A DNA stretch of 64,000 nt from Bradyrhizobium sp. WSM1417 (lineage in GTDB: Bacteria > Pseudomonadota > Alphaproteobacteria > Rhizobiales > Xanthobacteraceae), in contig NZ_KI911783.1 in NCBI RefSeq assembly GCF_000515415.1, forward strand, positions 6,311,831 through 6,375,830. Direction: 5' to 3'. The notes below the pieces were generated by a model. The model did not search any database and had not been told where the DNA came from. It saw only the letters and a list, made by a program, of their open reading frames with translations. Below, one piece after another: positions 16,501 to 25,861 of the stretch. Made by a program: the position numbers and the translations under genes. The number at the start of each line of letters is the position of its first letter. Within the stretch, counting starts at the first letter, position 1.

Positions 16501-16719
16501 ATGGACCAGCCTACTCCGGAAGCGACGGTTCGGCGCCTGCTTGGTAGCTTCGCGAGACGGCGAAGGCCTGCTGGGCGGGCCTCCACAACGGCTCACGCGA
16601 CTGACACCGACCCGAACCGCGAATTCGAGCGAACCGATCAGACAGCGGTTTGGTTCTTCGTCTTCTTGCCGCTCTTTGTGCTGCTGTACGCGATCGTCGA
16701 GAAGATGCATGTTGGGTAG
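16501..16719 (+). CDS. Small hypothetical membrane protein (72 aa)
   Basis: Starts with ATG at 16501, 8 nt after the previous small ORF. The first 45 residues are basic and polar. A single strongly hydrophobic segment (AVWFFVFLPLFVLLYAIVE) near the C-terminus is a likely membrane helix. No family is recognised. It lies 76 nt upstream of the caspase-like gene on the same strand. Its tail-anchored layout and position make a functional link to that gene possible but unproven. Confidence 0.45.
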   Translation: MDQPTPEATVRRLLGSFARRRRPAGRASTTAHATDTDPNREFERTDQTAVWFFVFLPLFVLLYAIVEKMHVG

Positions 16720-16795
16720 TAAACGACGTTGATCTTCGACGCTTTGTCATCCCGCAGTCTCCTTAGAGTTGCAGTTTACTAAGAGGGGAGCATTC

Positions 16796-19462
16796 TTGCG
16801 TTCATTGAGATTATTGACTTTTGCCGCACTTACCATGGCCCTGCTTGGAGGTCCCGCAATGGCTGAGAAGCGGGTTGCTCTTGTAATTGGCAATTCGGCC
16901 TATCAGCACGTTGCCCACCTGCCTAATCCAGTTAATGACGCCACGGCATTGGCATCGACGTTGCAAAAAGCGGGCTTTGACTGGGTTGAGCTTTTGCAAG
17001 ACCTTACCTTTAATGACATGCGAGGAGCTCTGCGTCGGTTTGCCGATGCTGCACGTGATTCAGATGTGGCGTTCATCTATTTCGCAGGGCACGGTATTGA
17101 AGTCGACGGGAACAACTATCTCGTTCCGATTGACGCCACTCTAGAGAGGGATACTGATGTCTACGACGAAGCATTCTCACTAGATCGGATAGCCCTAGCT
17201 ATAGAACCCGCAAGAAGCTTGCGGTTGATTGTGCTTGATGCGTGTCGAGATAATCCGTTCTCCAGAACAATCAAACGCACCATTGGTTCACGTGAAGTGA
17301 CTCGAGGTCTCGCTCGAATTGAGCCGGCGAGACCGAACACCTTGATCGCTTATGCAACCAAAGCTGGATCAATTGCGGCCGATGGGAGCGGAAAAAACAG
17401 CCCGTTCACGTCGGCTCTCATCAAGTACATTGTTAATCCCGGCCTCGATCTGCGCAAGGCATTTGGTTTTGTCCGTGATGAAGTGTTGGCTCAAACGAAC
17501 AATCAGCAAGAGCCAACGCTTTTTGGCTCTCTAGGAGGGAAGGACGTTTCGCTTGTTTCGGCTTCTCCAATTCAGCCTCCCAGCCCGCAAGTCGACATAG
17601 CGAAAGCGTATGAGCTCGCTCTTCAGCTTGGCACTAAAGACGGCTGGAACGCCTTTCTATCCCGCTATTCAGAAGGCTTCTACGTTGACCTGGCCAAGGG
17701 ACAGTTAAATAAGCTCGTTGCAAACGAGGTGCCAGCCTTACCGAAGAACAATCCTGCGTCCGGTGCCCCTGCTAACGCCCTTTTATCGGCAGCCGAGAGA
17801 ATTGCTGAAGCTCAACGACCCACACAAGCAGATATGGTCTCGACTGCCGCGGGTGCGGAGTCGACGATGATTGGAGATGTCCCCATTCCGGCCCACCTTC
17901 ACATTGTGCCCTCGCCCGGTGCAACTGAGGCTCTTCAGCAATTCTCCGGTGTTTGGGTGGGCGCCTGGGGAGCGCTTCTGCACCACATTCTGATCATCGA
18001 GAAGATCGAGCTGAATGGGGATGCCGATGTTGTTTATGCGGTCGGGGATAATCCCTCTGCGAATATAAGGCACGTCTGGCTGCGCCTCCACGCCAGGGTG
18101 ATGGACGGCGCGCTAACCATTACTGCTCCCTCGCACGTTGGGCCCGACTTCACTGTCACCTACACGATCGCCTCTCCAGTCACTCTTGTTGCAGTGTGGC
18201 AAAAAGAGAACTCCAAGAGTGCCACAACGATGACCAAAATCACACCTGATGATTTAAATCCGCAGAGCAAGACCATACCGTGGGTCGTCTCCGTCAAACC
18301 GGTCAACAATGGTACCGCCGACCTATTTGACGCTCTGACGAACGTGTTCTCTACCGCCCTCGCAAGCCGGTCTCCCGAAATCAGACAATCACAAGCCAAG
18401 CTGTACGCCGATGCTAAGTTTAACAAGGCACAAGCGCTGGCCTTGGGGTCCTCGTCGAATTGGTATGTCTATGCACGTGAAACTGAGACCCAGGCGGAGC
18501 TGTCTGCCCTCGAGGGATGTCAAATCCGCTACAATGAGCCCTGTGTTCTTGCAGCGGTAAACGATCGTGTACTTCTATCTTCCGACAGCGCAAGTTGGAC
18601 CCGCCGAACTATGCCAAGGGTAACTTTTGCATCGAGCTTCTCTCCAGAACAAATCCCGGCAATTTTGCCGAACGGAAATGCGATGAACAGTGCAAAGGCT
18701 TATTTAGGGGCCGCATCGCCGAAGGCTATCGCTCTTCATCCCTGGGGCAGAGCGTTTTTTCAAACAAATGCGTCAACGCAACTTCAAGCGGAGACCGATG
18801 CTATAAATCAATGTAATAGCGATCCTGTCAGAAGCGGAAAGGACGGGCCCTGCTTTCTCTATGCCATACAAAACCGTGTCGTTCTGCCTTCGCGTTTAAC
18901 TGGCCCACACACGCCTGCCAATTCAATCGGCCAAGCCGCCGCTCTCGTTTCTGACCCAGCAGCAGCGAGAAGTTACAGTGCATTGAGCTTCAACAAAGCT
19001 CTGACCGTTGAGCCAGAAACGGGAGCTTACTATTGGTGGGATGGAGCTTCGTCTAAAGAGACAGCGCAACGTTTTGCGCTCGTTGGCTGCCAACTCGCTT
19101 ACGCAAAACCTTGCATTTTGCTCGCGCTGAATGACGGCTTGCAGGCAGCCGACCCGTTTTCAGCGGAGCGACACGACGTCTCTGACCTTCACTCCGATGG
19201 GCCCTTTTCAGCCGAGAAAACCCCCCTAGTAAGTGCAGCAAATCGAGAAATCATCTTCGGTTACTCTAAGTTGCCTTCTCCCAAGGCACTTGCGATCAGA
19301 CCTTACCACGCCAAGGCAGGGAGTGCCACCGGTGCAACAGTTGCTGAGGCAGAATCCAAAGCGCTGGCATTGTGTAACGATAATCCAAAGTGGCCTTGCT
19401 TCCTCTATGCTGTAAACGACCGAGTAATCGTGTCTCAAAGGCGAGCTGAAGCCTCCCGATGA
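16796..19462 (+). CDS. Secreted caspase-like (peptidase C14) protein with four cysteine-pair modules (888 aa)
   Basis: The start is chosen as TTG 16796 because GAGGGGAG sits 6 nt upstream; an in-frame TTG at 16769 would add nine residues. A signal peptide ([18 protein letters not shown]) is followed by the caspase p20 fold: [12 protein letters not shown], catalytic His99 in YFAGHGIE and catalytic Cys150 in [10 protein letters not shown], so the dyad is intact. After a linker there is a beta-rich middle domain (about residues 380-530). Four repeats of roughly 75 residues follow, each with the pattern ALxLxxxx...C...xxPCxLxAxNDR and two conserved cysteines; they resemble DUF4189-like modules. 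The coding sequence is visibly richer in A/T-ended codons than the T6SS genes, which suggests transfer. The substrate and role are unknown. Confidence 0.82.
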   Translation: MRSLRLLTFAALTMALLGGPAMAEKRVALVIGNSAYQHVAHLPNPVNDATALASTLQKAGFDWVELLQDLTFNDMRGALRRFADAARDSDVAFIYFAGHGIEVDGNNYLVPIDATLERDTDVYDEAFSLDRIALAIEPARSLRLIVLDACRDNPFSRTIKRTIGSREVTRGLARIEPARPNTLIAYATKAGSIAADGSGKNSPFTSALIKYIVNPGLDLRKAFGFVRDEVLAQTNNQQEPTLFGSLGGKDVSLVSASPIQPPSPQVDIAKAYELALQLGTKDGWNAFLSRYSEGFYVDLAKGQLNKLVANEVPALPKNNPASGAPANALLSAAERIAEAQRPTQADMVSTAAGAESTMIGDVPIPAHLHIVPSPGATEALQQFSGVWVGAWGALLHHILIIEKIELNGDADVVYAVGDNPSANIRHVWLRLHARVMDGALTITAPSHVGPDFTVTYTIASPVTLVAVWQKENSKSATTMTKITPDDLNPQSKTIPWVVSVKPVNNGTADLFDALTNVFSTALASRSPEIRQSQAKLYADAKFNKAQALALGSSSNWYVYARETETQAELSALEGCQIRYNEPCVLAAVNDRVLLSSDSASWTRRTMPRVTFASSFSPEQIPAILPNGNAMNSAKAYLGAASPKAIALHPWGRAFFQTNASTQLQAETDAINQCNSDPVRSGKDGPCFLYAIQNRVVLPSRLTGPHTPANSIGQAAALVSDPAAARSYSALSFNKALTVEPETGAYYWWDGASSKETAQRFALVGCQLAYAKPCILLALNDGLQAADPFSAERHDVSDLHSDGPFSAEKTPLVSAANREIIFGYSKLPSPKALAIRPYHAKAGSATGATVAEAESKALALCNDNPKWPCFLYAVNDRVIVSQRRAEASR

Positions 19463-19500
19463 AACCGCCACTGCAAGAAGTAACAGGTCACAATGGGCTT

Positions 19501-20113
19501 TGAACCGCCCAGGCCGGAGGCTCCAACTCCTGAGAGGATGGAGCCATGATAAGCAAGACGACGAACAAGTTTTCACCCGAGGTCCGCCCCGTGCGGTTCG
19601 GGTGGTGCTGGATCACGCCAGCGAGCACCCGTCGCGCTGGGCGGGGGATAACGTCGATAGCGGCGAAGATCGGCCGTACGCCGCAGACGCTGCATGACTT
19701 GGTCGGTCAAGAAGACGAGGTCGATTGCGGCCAGCGGGCCGGCGTTCCGACCGACATGGCCGAGAAGCTGAAGGCCCTTGAGCGAGAGAACCGGGAGCTT
19801 CGGCAAGCCAACGAGATCCTGCGTAAGCCGGGAGCCTATTTTGCGATGGCGGAGCTCGACCGCCGGTCCAATCCATGATCGCCTTCATCGACGATCATCG
19901 TGGGACGCATGGGGTCGAGCCGATCTGCAAGGTCTTGCCGATCGCCCCCTCGACCTACCACGCCCATGTGGCTAAGCGGCGCGATCCCGCCAAGCTGTCG
20001 GCGCGGGGTAGGACGCCGCGCTGAAGATCGAGGTTCGGCTTGCCTTCGTTCGGTATGGCAAAGGCCCATCGGTAGATGAGGCTACGGCTAAAAACGGCGA
20101 AGTTTGCGGTTCA
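19501..20113 (+). mobile_element. Degenerate, internally deleted IS3-family insertion sequence
   Basis: The left end TGAACCGCC (19501-19509) has an imperfect inverted match GCGGTTCA ending at 20113. Inside, a transposase OrfA-like frame starts at the ATG at 19546 ([11 protein letters not shown], then [19 protein letters not shown], then MAEKLKALERENRELRQ and ANEILRKPGAYFAMAELDR) but has frame disturbances; the expected [12 protein letters not shown] piece lies in another frame. An OrfB start follows at 19875 (MIAFIDDHRGTHGVEPICK, then VLPIAPSTYHAHVAKRRDP), breaks by frameshift near 20020 and lacks the DDE catalytic core. The element is about 0.6 kb instead of the usual 1.2-1.4 kb and cannot transpose by itself. 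Confidence 0.85.
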
Positions 20114-20165
20114 TCAACAAAGGGCAACGCGGAACGGTTAAATCTCACCGGCATCACCGCCGCCG

Positions 20166-20660
20166 ATGCTGGCGGAGCGGCCCCGGTCTGCCTGCCCAAG
20201 CCACCCAACCGTGGCCCGTCTCTTTGCCGAGGGACCGACGAAGAAGTGCGAGATCTATGACGACATCGGCCGGGTCTGCGAGACCCATCCGCTCGGCATG
20301 CAAGAGCCTCGCGCCTGCCCATGCCGCGACGCGGGCGCGCCCTACCCGCGATGCAACCTTCCTGCCGACTGCCAACCGCCGCACATGCCGGAGAGCTTGC
20401 TGACCGAGGTCGAAAAGGACGGCTGGCGACATCAACTCACGGGACTTGACAGGGAACGATTGGCCTGCAGCCACGATTGGCTCAGCGTCGTTTGGGGAGT
20501 TTGCGTATGCGTCCTCGCCCTCGATCGTACCGACCGACGCCTCGACCGCGATATCTACCTGGTGCTTGAGGATTTCGGCGCACGCGCCGGCTGCGCTTGG
20601 CGCGAGACCGACGAGACTGAAACCGACCTCCCTAAATGCCCTTCCTTCTGGGTGGACTAG
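20166..20660 (+). pseudogene. Decayed rhizobial hypothetical gene(s)
   Basis: One plus-strand frame contains two recognisable pieces. The first is KKCEIYDDIGRVCETHP followed by ACPCRDAGAPYPRCN, a cysteine-rich segment common in small rhizobial proteins. The second, at 20541-20657, is DIYLVLEDFGARAGCAWRET plus DETETD, the opening of a widespread conserved rhizobial hypothetical protein that normally continues for about 60 more residues. The two pieces are joined by low-similarity sequence and the second ends prematurely, so this looks like a decayed fusion left beside the IS3 remnant. An overlapping minus-strand frame of similar length is treated as a shadow. Confidence 0.45.
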
Positions 20661-20899
20661 CAACCCACATCAAGCGTGGCCACAACTGAGGCGCGAAAAC
20701 GCCGCCTGCGAACGGACCTCAGATCCTACATAAGGCATCGAACTACTTCAAAGTGATCGCACCAGATCCGCTGGGATTGAACCTTTTTCACCTGCCGACC
20801 ACAAATCAAGATCCCTCATCCGCCCATCGGTTTAGCGACCCGGGTGCTTGAACAGCCTATTTTCGGCCCCTTGACCTCGCATTTTGCCGGGAGACTTTG

Positions 20900-21478
20900 A
20901 TGACAATCCTGCTCAGAACTGACGGCGACAACTATGCGCACCAGATTTGGGCTCAGGACCAAGCGGCTTCATGCGCTGTGGCCAGTATCTGGATGGCTCG
21001 TAATCAAGCGAGACAGCAGAGCGTGAATGAAACGGAATGGGATGTTGCCTGGTCGATCTATAAGGACATTGTGGCCCCATTGTCGATGGCCTCGGCACCG
21101 GAACCGGCTCCCAGGAGTTTCAATCCGAGCGGTTACCAGAGCAATCAGCTCACGATGGGCAATATGTTCTCAAACTTCGGTACTTTCATGCCGCAGGTCG
21201 CAGCCAAACTCAGGCTCGACGGGCTGAAGGTTAGCGTTTCAGCATCACCGACCGTCGACAAGACGAAGCTGTCGGACACCACGCCGGCTATCGTCCTGCT
21301 TGGATGGTATAACGGAGGAAAGCGCAACGGTGGCCATTTCATCGTGGCATCTCGGGTCAATCGAGCTGGACAAGTCGTCTACCTCGATCCATGGGGCGGC
21401 AAGCTGGTCGAAATGGGGACAGGCCCCGGCTATCAGTCAACTGGTCGCTTTGAGCAGATCGCCTATGTCTCCACCTAG
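20900..21478 (+). CDS. Papain-like (C39/C70-type) cysteine peptidase, candidate T6SS effector (192 aa)
   Basis: Compact single-domain protein with the arrangement of a papain-fold peptidase: Cys25 in QDQAASCAVASIWMA, His146 in NGGHFIVASRV and Asp163 in VVYLDPWGG. This Q...C / GGH / D-P-W-G pattern is that of bacterial papain-like cysteine proteases (AvrRpt2-like and C39-like families). There is no signal peptide. The start is ATG 20900 with GGGAG about 7 nt upstream. It lies 0.3 kb from the end of the tssA-to-tssH operon and is convergent with it. Several T6SS and type III effectors have this fold, so an effector role is plausible but not shown; no immunity gene is obvious beside it. Confidence 0.72.
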   Translation: MTILLRTDGDNYAHQIWAQDQAASCAVASIWMARNQARQQSVNETEWDVAWSIYKDIVAPLSMASAPEPAPRSFNPSGYQSNQLTMGNMFSNFGTFMPQVAAKLRLDGLKVSVSASPTVDKTKLSDTTPAIVLLGWYNGGKRNGGHFIVASRVNRAGQVVYLDPWGGKLVEMGTGPGYQSTGRFEQIAYVST

Positions 21479-21808
21479 GCTGGTTTCAGCGCGTCACGTT
21501 AACGCGGACATCCAGCCGCCTCCCTCCCAATGAGACCGCGATATTCGTCTTTCCGGTCTTCGCGCTAAAGCACGCGCGGATTCAGAGGCCCCGATTTAGC
21601 CGCTCGCCCGCTCGCGGGCAGGGCGATCGCCTTTGAAAAAAGATTGCCCGCTAAATATGGTTGCGGCCTATCCTTCGAGACGCTCGCCTGTGGAAGAAGT
21701 CCGTGCAGCGCCGGGTGGCGGCTCCTGCGAGCCTGAGCCGCCTATTGCGATTGCCGCCCCCAGCGCCCCCACGCAAGCTGAAAGAGCAGTCTAGCTCTTG
21801 TGGCAAAG
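21479..21808. other. Convergent intergenic region
   Basis: 330 bases between the convergent cysteine peptidase and the small lysine-tailed gene. It contains a GC-rich palindrome at 21606-21619 (GCCCG, CTCG, CGGGC) but no adjoining T-tract, so I do not call a terminator. No supported gene is seen. Confidence 0.4.
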
Positions 21809-22069
21809 TCAACGCCTGCGCGACTTAGCCTTCTTCGTGGTCTTTTTCTTGACCGACTTCTTCGGCGCCGGGCTGCTTTTTCTCGCGGCGGTTTTTTCGC
21901 CAACGGCGTGCCCGGCACTCGACTGGAGGACAGCAAAGTCGGCCTCGATCTGGTTCGTAAGACTCTGTAACCCATAGAGGAGGTTGAACATCACCGGATC
22001 AGCCTCGGCCGATACGTGACGAGAGGCTTCCTTAAAGTTCTCACGGGCAATCACATAACCGGCGCTCAT
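21809..22069 (-). CDS. Small hypothetical protein with lysine-rich tail, last gene of the T6SS left arm (86 aa)
   Basis: Begins MSAGYVIARENFKEASRHV at ATG 22069, with GGAGGGAG 6 nt upstream; a longer in-frame start lacks such a site. The first 50 residues look helical and resemble a phasin-like segment (MFNLLYGLQSLTNQIEADFA). The last 25 residues are Ala/Pro/Lys/Arg-rich (SPAPKKSVKKKTTKKAKSR), like a histone H1-type or phasin tail that could bind nucleic acid or another polyanion. It follows clpV by 49 nt on the same strand. No T6SS function is known to me for such a protein. Confidence 0.65.
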   Translation of the reverse strand: MSAGYVIARENFKEASRHVSAEADPVMFNLLYGLQSLTNQIEADFAVLQSSAGHAVGEKTAARKSSPAPKKSVKKKTTKKAKSRRR

Positions 22070-22118
22070 CTGCTGCTCCCTCCACTGTTGACACTTGGAT
22101 TCAGATTCCAACTAGCTC

Positions 22119-24815
22119 TCAGGTCCAGGCGTAGGCAAAATCATCGTTTTTGATCGTCACCTTGGCCTCTTTCAATCCCTCGCCTGCAAGCGAGCGCTTG
22201 AGGAATTCGCGGGACATGGCCGGAAGCAACGTGTTGTTGATGACATTGTCGATCATGCGGCCGCCGGAATCCGGATCGTTACACATCGACACTATGTGGT
22301 CGACGACGGCTTGATCATACTCGAATGCCGCCGAGTGATTGTCACGGACACGGCGGCCGATCCGGTCCAAAGCAAGGCGGATGATGCCGGCGAGCATCTC
22401 CTGAGAGAGCGGATAGTAGGGAATCGAAACCATTCGACCGAGCAAGGCCGGCGGAAACACCTCTAGCAGATCAGCTCGGAGTTCCTTTGCCAATGCCTCG
22501 GCATCTTCGCGATATTTTGGATCGTCCGACAACTCCATAATTCGGTCGGTACCCACATTCGTGGTAAGAATAATCAGCGTGTTCTTGAAATCGATCCGAC
22601 GCCCGTTGCCATCATCCATGAAGCCTTTGTCGAAAACCTGGAAGAACAGTTCGTGGACGTCGGGATGCGCCTTCTCGACCTCGTCGAGCAGAATCACGCA
22701 ATAAGGCTTGCGCCGCACCGCTTCCGTTAGCCGGCCACCTTCCCCAAATCCGACATAGCCGGGAGGCGCCCCCTTCAGCGACGAGACCGTGTGAGCCTCC
22801 TGGAATTCGGACATGTTGATTGTAATCATGTTCTGCTCACCGCCATAGAGTGCTTCGGCGAGCGCCAGCGCAGTCTCAGTTTTGCCAACGCCCGAAGGTC
22901 CACACAGCATGAAGACGCCAATCGGCTTGTTGGGATTGTCGAGCTTGGCACGGTTGGTCTCGATTCGTTTGGCGATGATCGCTAGCCCGTGGGATTGTCC
23001 GATTACACGTTTGTTGAGAATCTCCGGCAACCTGAGGACGTTTTCGATTTCGTCCTTCACCATGCGCCCGACCGGAATGCCGGTCCAATCGGAAACAACG
23101 GAAGCAACGATATGCTCGTCGACATGCGCGTAGACCATGCGGTTTTCAGGATTTCGCCCTTCCAACGTGTCGAATAGCTCGCGCAACTGCTTGCGGACCT
23201 CCTCTTTGTCGACCGGCTCCGATAAGGCCGCCGGCTCACCTGCGCGGTTGGCAGGCGGCTTCTTATTGTCTGGTGCAGGTGGCTCGAGTTTCTGACGAAG
23301 ATCGCGAATGTCCTCCACCAGTTTCTTCTCCGTAGCCCATTCGGCGTCGAGCACCGAAAGCTGCTGCTTCCTTTCCGCGATTTCAATGTCGATAGCATCG
23401 ATGCGCTGCTCGCCCTTGACGCCAAGATCGCTATCACTGACCAGCGCACCCTTTTCGTTCTCCAGCGAGGTCACCGCGGATGTCATGTCCTCGATACTCG
23501 CTGGTATGCCGCTCTGGCTGATCGAAACACGGGCCGAAGCTGTATCGAGCAGGCTCACGGCTTTGTCGGGCAGCTGCCGTGACGGGATATACCGGTTCGA
23601 CAGATTGACGGCAGCGACGATGGCAGCATCGGAGATGCGAACATTGTGGTGCTTTTCCATTGGCGCAAGAATGCCGCGCAACATGTCGCAGCACTTTTGC
23701 ACGTCAGGCTCGCCGATCTGGATTGGCTGGAAGCGCCGGGTTAACGCCGGATCCTTTTCAATGTACTGCCGATATTCGGACCACGTCGTCGCCGCAATGG
23801 TGCGCAGAGTTCCACGAGCTAAGGCAGGCTTCAACAAGTTGGCGGCGTCACCGGTGCCGGCCGAACCACCGGCGCCGATCAGCGTATGGGCTTCATCGAT
23901 GAAGAGAATAATCGGGGTCGGCGATTGCTGCACCTCGTCGATCACCGAACGCAGGCGCTGCTCGAACTCCCCTTTCATGGACGCACCTGCCTGCATCAGG
24001 CCAATGTCGAGGGCGCAAAGCTTGACATTCCGCATTGACGGCGGCACTTGGCCGTTTGCGATCCTTTGCGCGAAACCTTCGACCACCGCGGTCTTGCCTA
24101 CGCCGGCTTCACCAGTAAGTATTGGATTGTTCTGTCTGCGACGCATCAAAACGTCGATGATTTGTCGCACCTCCTCGTCGCGCCCGAGGATCGCATCCAT
24201 CTCGCCGGAGCGTGCCTTAGCCGTAAGATCCAGCGAGAATCGATCGAGTGCCGTCGTGCCCTTCGCGGTAGCGACAGCTTCGGCTCCAGGCGTGCCTGCG
24301 CCCAACAGCCCCGACCCATCCATCGGCCGCAACGTTTCTTCTTCCGAACTCGCCCAGATCTTACGGTATTCTCGGGTCAATTCATCGCTGGAGATCTTGC
24401 CGAATTCCGGCGAGACATTGGTGAAAGCACGCGCGAGCTCACGCGACTGAAGCGCGCCAACCAGCACATGACCAGTTCGGATCTGGGCTTCGCCGAAGAA
24501 TAAGGTGGCATAGTGCCAGCCACGATCGAGCAGATCGATCAGGGCGTTCGAGACCGTCGGCATCTCGGTTTCGTTCTTCCGGAAACTGTTTGAGACGCTG
24601 TTGACGTCCTTCAGCAACTTGGCCCGGTCTAACCGAAAGTGATCTGCGGTCAGTCCGAGATCGGTGTTCTCGGTCTGCAGTATGTGGGCGAGCCAGTGCG
24701 CCACTTCGACGTTCCTGTTACCTGCAGCCTTGGCCTGTCGCATGGCCTTGAAAAAGGCCTCGTAACCAACCCGATTGAGCTTACCTGCTACGGCTTCTAG
24801 GCTAATATCGACCAT
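22119..24815 (-). CDS. tssH: T6SS AAA+ ATPase TssH (ClpV)
   Basis: Cytoplasmic ATPase (898 aa) that disassembles the contracted TssB/TssC sheath after firing. An N-terminal Clp repeat domain (about 1-160) is followed by two AAA+ modules. Module 1 has Walker A GEAGVGKT at 235-242 and Walker B LFIDEAHTLIGAG. Module 2 has GPSGVGKTE near residue 640 and ILLDEVEKAHPDV. A coiled-coil insertion lies between them. The length and the divergent N-domain distinguish it from housekeeping ClpB. GAGGGGGC lies 5-6 nt upstream of the ATG. It overlaps tssG by 14 nt and closes the core of the left-arm operon. Confidence 0.96.
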   Translation of the reverse strand: MVDISLEAVAGKLNRVGYEAFFKAMRQAKAAGNRNVEVAHWLAHILQTENTDLGLTADHFRLDRAKLLKDVNSVSNSFRKNETEMPTVSNALIDLLDRGWHYATLFFGEAQIRTGHVLVGALQSRELARAFTNVSPEFGKISSDELTREYRKIWASSEEETLRPMDGSGLLGAGTPGAEAVATAKGTTALDRFSLDLTAKARSGEMDAILGRDEEVRQIIDVLMRRRQNNPILTGEAGVGKTAVVEGFAQRIANGQVPPSMRNVKLCALDIGLMQAGASMKGEFEQRLRSVIDEVQQSPTPIILFIDEAHTLIGAGGSAGTGDAANLLKPALARGTLRTIAATTWSEYRQYIEKDPALTRRFQPIQIGEPDVQKCCDMLRGILAPMEKHHNVRISDAAIVAAVNLSNRYIPSRQLPDKAVSLLDTASARVSISQSGIPASIEDMTSAVTSLENEKGALVSDSDLGVKGEQRIDAIDIEIAERKQQLSVLDAEWATEKKLVEDIRDLRQKLEPPAPDNKKPPANRAGEPAALSEPVDKEEVRKQLRELFDTLEGRNPENRMVYAHVDEHIVASVVSDWTGIPVGRMVKDEIENVLRLPEILNKRVIGQSHGLAIIAKRIETNRAKLDNPNKPIGVFMLCGPSGVGKTETALALAEALYGGEQNMITINMSEFQEAHTVSSLKGAPPGYVGFGEGGRLTEAVRRKPYCVILLDEVEKAHPDVHELFFQVFDKGFMDDGNGRRIDFKNTLIILTTNVGTDRIMELSDDPKYREDAEALAKELRADLLEVFPPALLGRMVSIPYYPLSQEMLAGIIRLALDRIGRRVRDNHSAAFEYDQAVVDHIVSMCNDPDSGGRMIDNVINNTLLPAMSREFLKRSLAGEGLKEAKVTIKNDDFAYAWT

Positions 24816-25860
24816 TGCTGCCCCCTCGCCCGCTCTCCTGTTTCGATTTCTGTTCGCGCTTCTGTCTCATTCGATCAGACGGATGGAAACGGGCATCCCG
24901 CCGATATTCGTCACTCGATGTCCAGTTCGGCGCCATCCAGCTCGTCCAACCAATCTGCCCGGATTTTCCCAGTCGCATCGGAGCGACGGCGCCGGCGTGA
25001 ATTGCCAGCTCGGCGTCCCATTCGAGCTGCTCGCCAATGTAGAAAAACACCAGATCGGCCAGCGGCTCGCAGAGATCGCCGGTTGGGAGAAAGCGAGCAT
25101 ATTGATCGAGGCTGTTTGCGAACACTCTGATACGGATTTTGTCCTGGACGCTGAAGATTGCCTTGCCGAGGAGGACATCGTGCCCGAGAACGGCGTGCGT
25201 CGATCCGAGCATCGTCTGTCCGGAGCTCTCCAGCTGCAACCAGGTCCCGACGAACTCGTCGATTTCGACGTCGACTCCGAACATTCCGCGGATCGCCGCG
25301 GCGAGCCGTGATGCCGACTTCGCCTGCGCACCAAGCAATCCCGCATAGCCCAGCTTGACTGCATCGGGTATGCTATCGAGGTTTCGATAGGGCGCAGACC
25401 CGATGCCGATGGAAGAGCCGATATAAGCGATGAAGCGGTCGTGTTCGGGACGGTCGTGTTGGACGATTGGACGCGAATCCGCCCAGGCGCGGAAGAATAG
25501 TTGAATAAAGCGGTGGTTGAAGATATCGAGGAAGCGCGGGAAGGCATCGTCCTGCGCGATAACATAATGATGGGCCTCTTCCGTCGTAGCGAGCGGCAGT
25601 GCGCCTTGCGGCCCGAGCAAGCCGAGGAACTTAAAGAACAACTTGAGGGATTTGCCCTTGCTTTCTTCGGCGCGGGCAAGGTTGGACGCCGGAAAATCCA
25701 TGAACGGGTCCTGCCCTAGATGGGCGAACTCCTCCTGTCTGACCGCACTGTCGCCGATGCGTGGCTTGTCCGGATTGTTCCGCTCAAGATGCCTTAGCAC
25801 TGAGAAGTAATCGAAGCGCCAAGGCTCCTTTTGTATGTTGCTGAGGAAAGTTTCGTCCAT
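24802..25860 (-). CDS. tssG: T6SS baseplate protein TssG (ImpH)
   Basis: 352-residue baseplate wedge subunit that binds TssF. The N-terminus shows the family pattern PWRFDYFSVLRHLERNNPD, followed by PRIGDSAVRQEEFAHLGQDP and, further on, LKLFFKFLGLLGPQGALP. The region around RLAAAIRGMFGVDVEIDEF also matches ImpH/VasB proteins. It starts one base after the tssF stop and overlaps tssH, so tssE, tssF, tssG and tssH are translationally linked. Confidence 0.95.
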   Translation of the reverse strand: MDETFLSNIQKEPWRFDYFSVLRHLERNNPDKPRIGDSAVRQEEFAHLGQDPFMDFPASNLARAEESKGKSLKLFFKFLGLLGPQGALPLATTEEAHHYVIAQDDAFPRFLDIFNHRFIQLFFRAWADSRPIVQHDRPEHDRFIAYIGSSIGIGSAPYRNLDSIPDAVKLGYAGLLGAQAKSASRLAAAIRGMFGVDVEIDEFVGTWLQLESSGQTMLGSTHAVLGHDVLLGKAIFSVQDKIRIRVFANSLDQYARFLPTGDLCEPLADLVFFYIGEQLEWDAELAIHAGAVAPMRLGKSGQIGWTSWMAPNWTSSDEYRRDARFHPSDRMRQKREQKSKQESGRGGSNGRY

Positions 25861-25861
25861 T

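Noticed and set aside
20154..20663. Minus-strand ORF (169 codons) over the decayed rhizobial gene
   Set aside because: The plus strand carries recognisable rhizobial protein fragments, so the minus frame is taken as a shadow.
21606..21619. GC-rich palindrome in the convergent gap
   Set aside because: Small loop and no T-tract on either strand, so not supported as a terminator.
23308..24450. Plus-strand ORF (380 codons), Ser-rich
   Set aside because: Antisense to tssH; no domain or plausible start.
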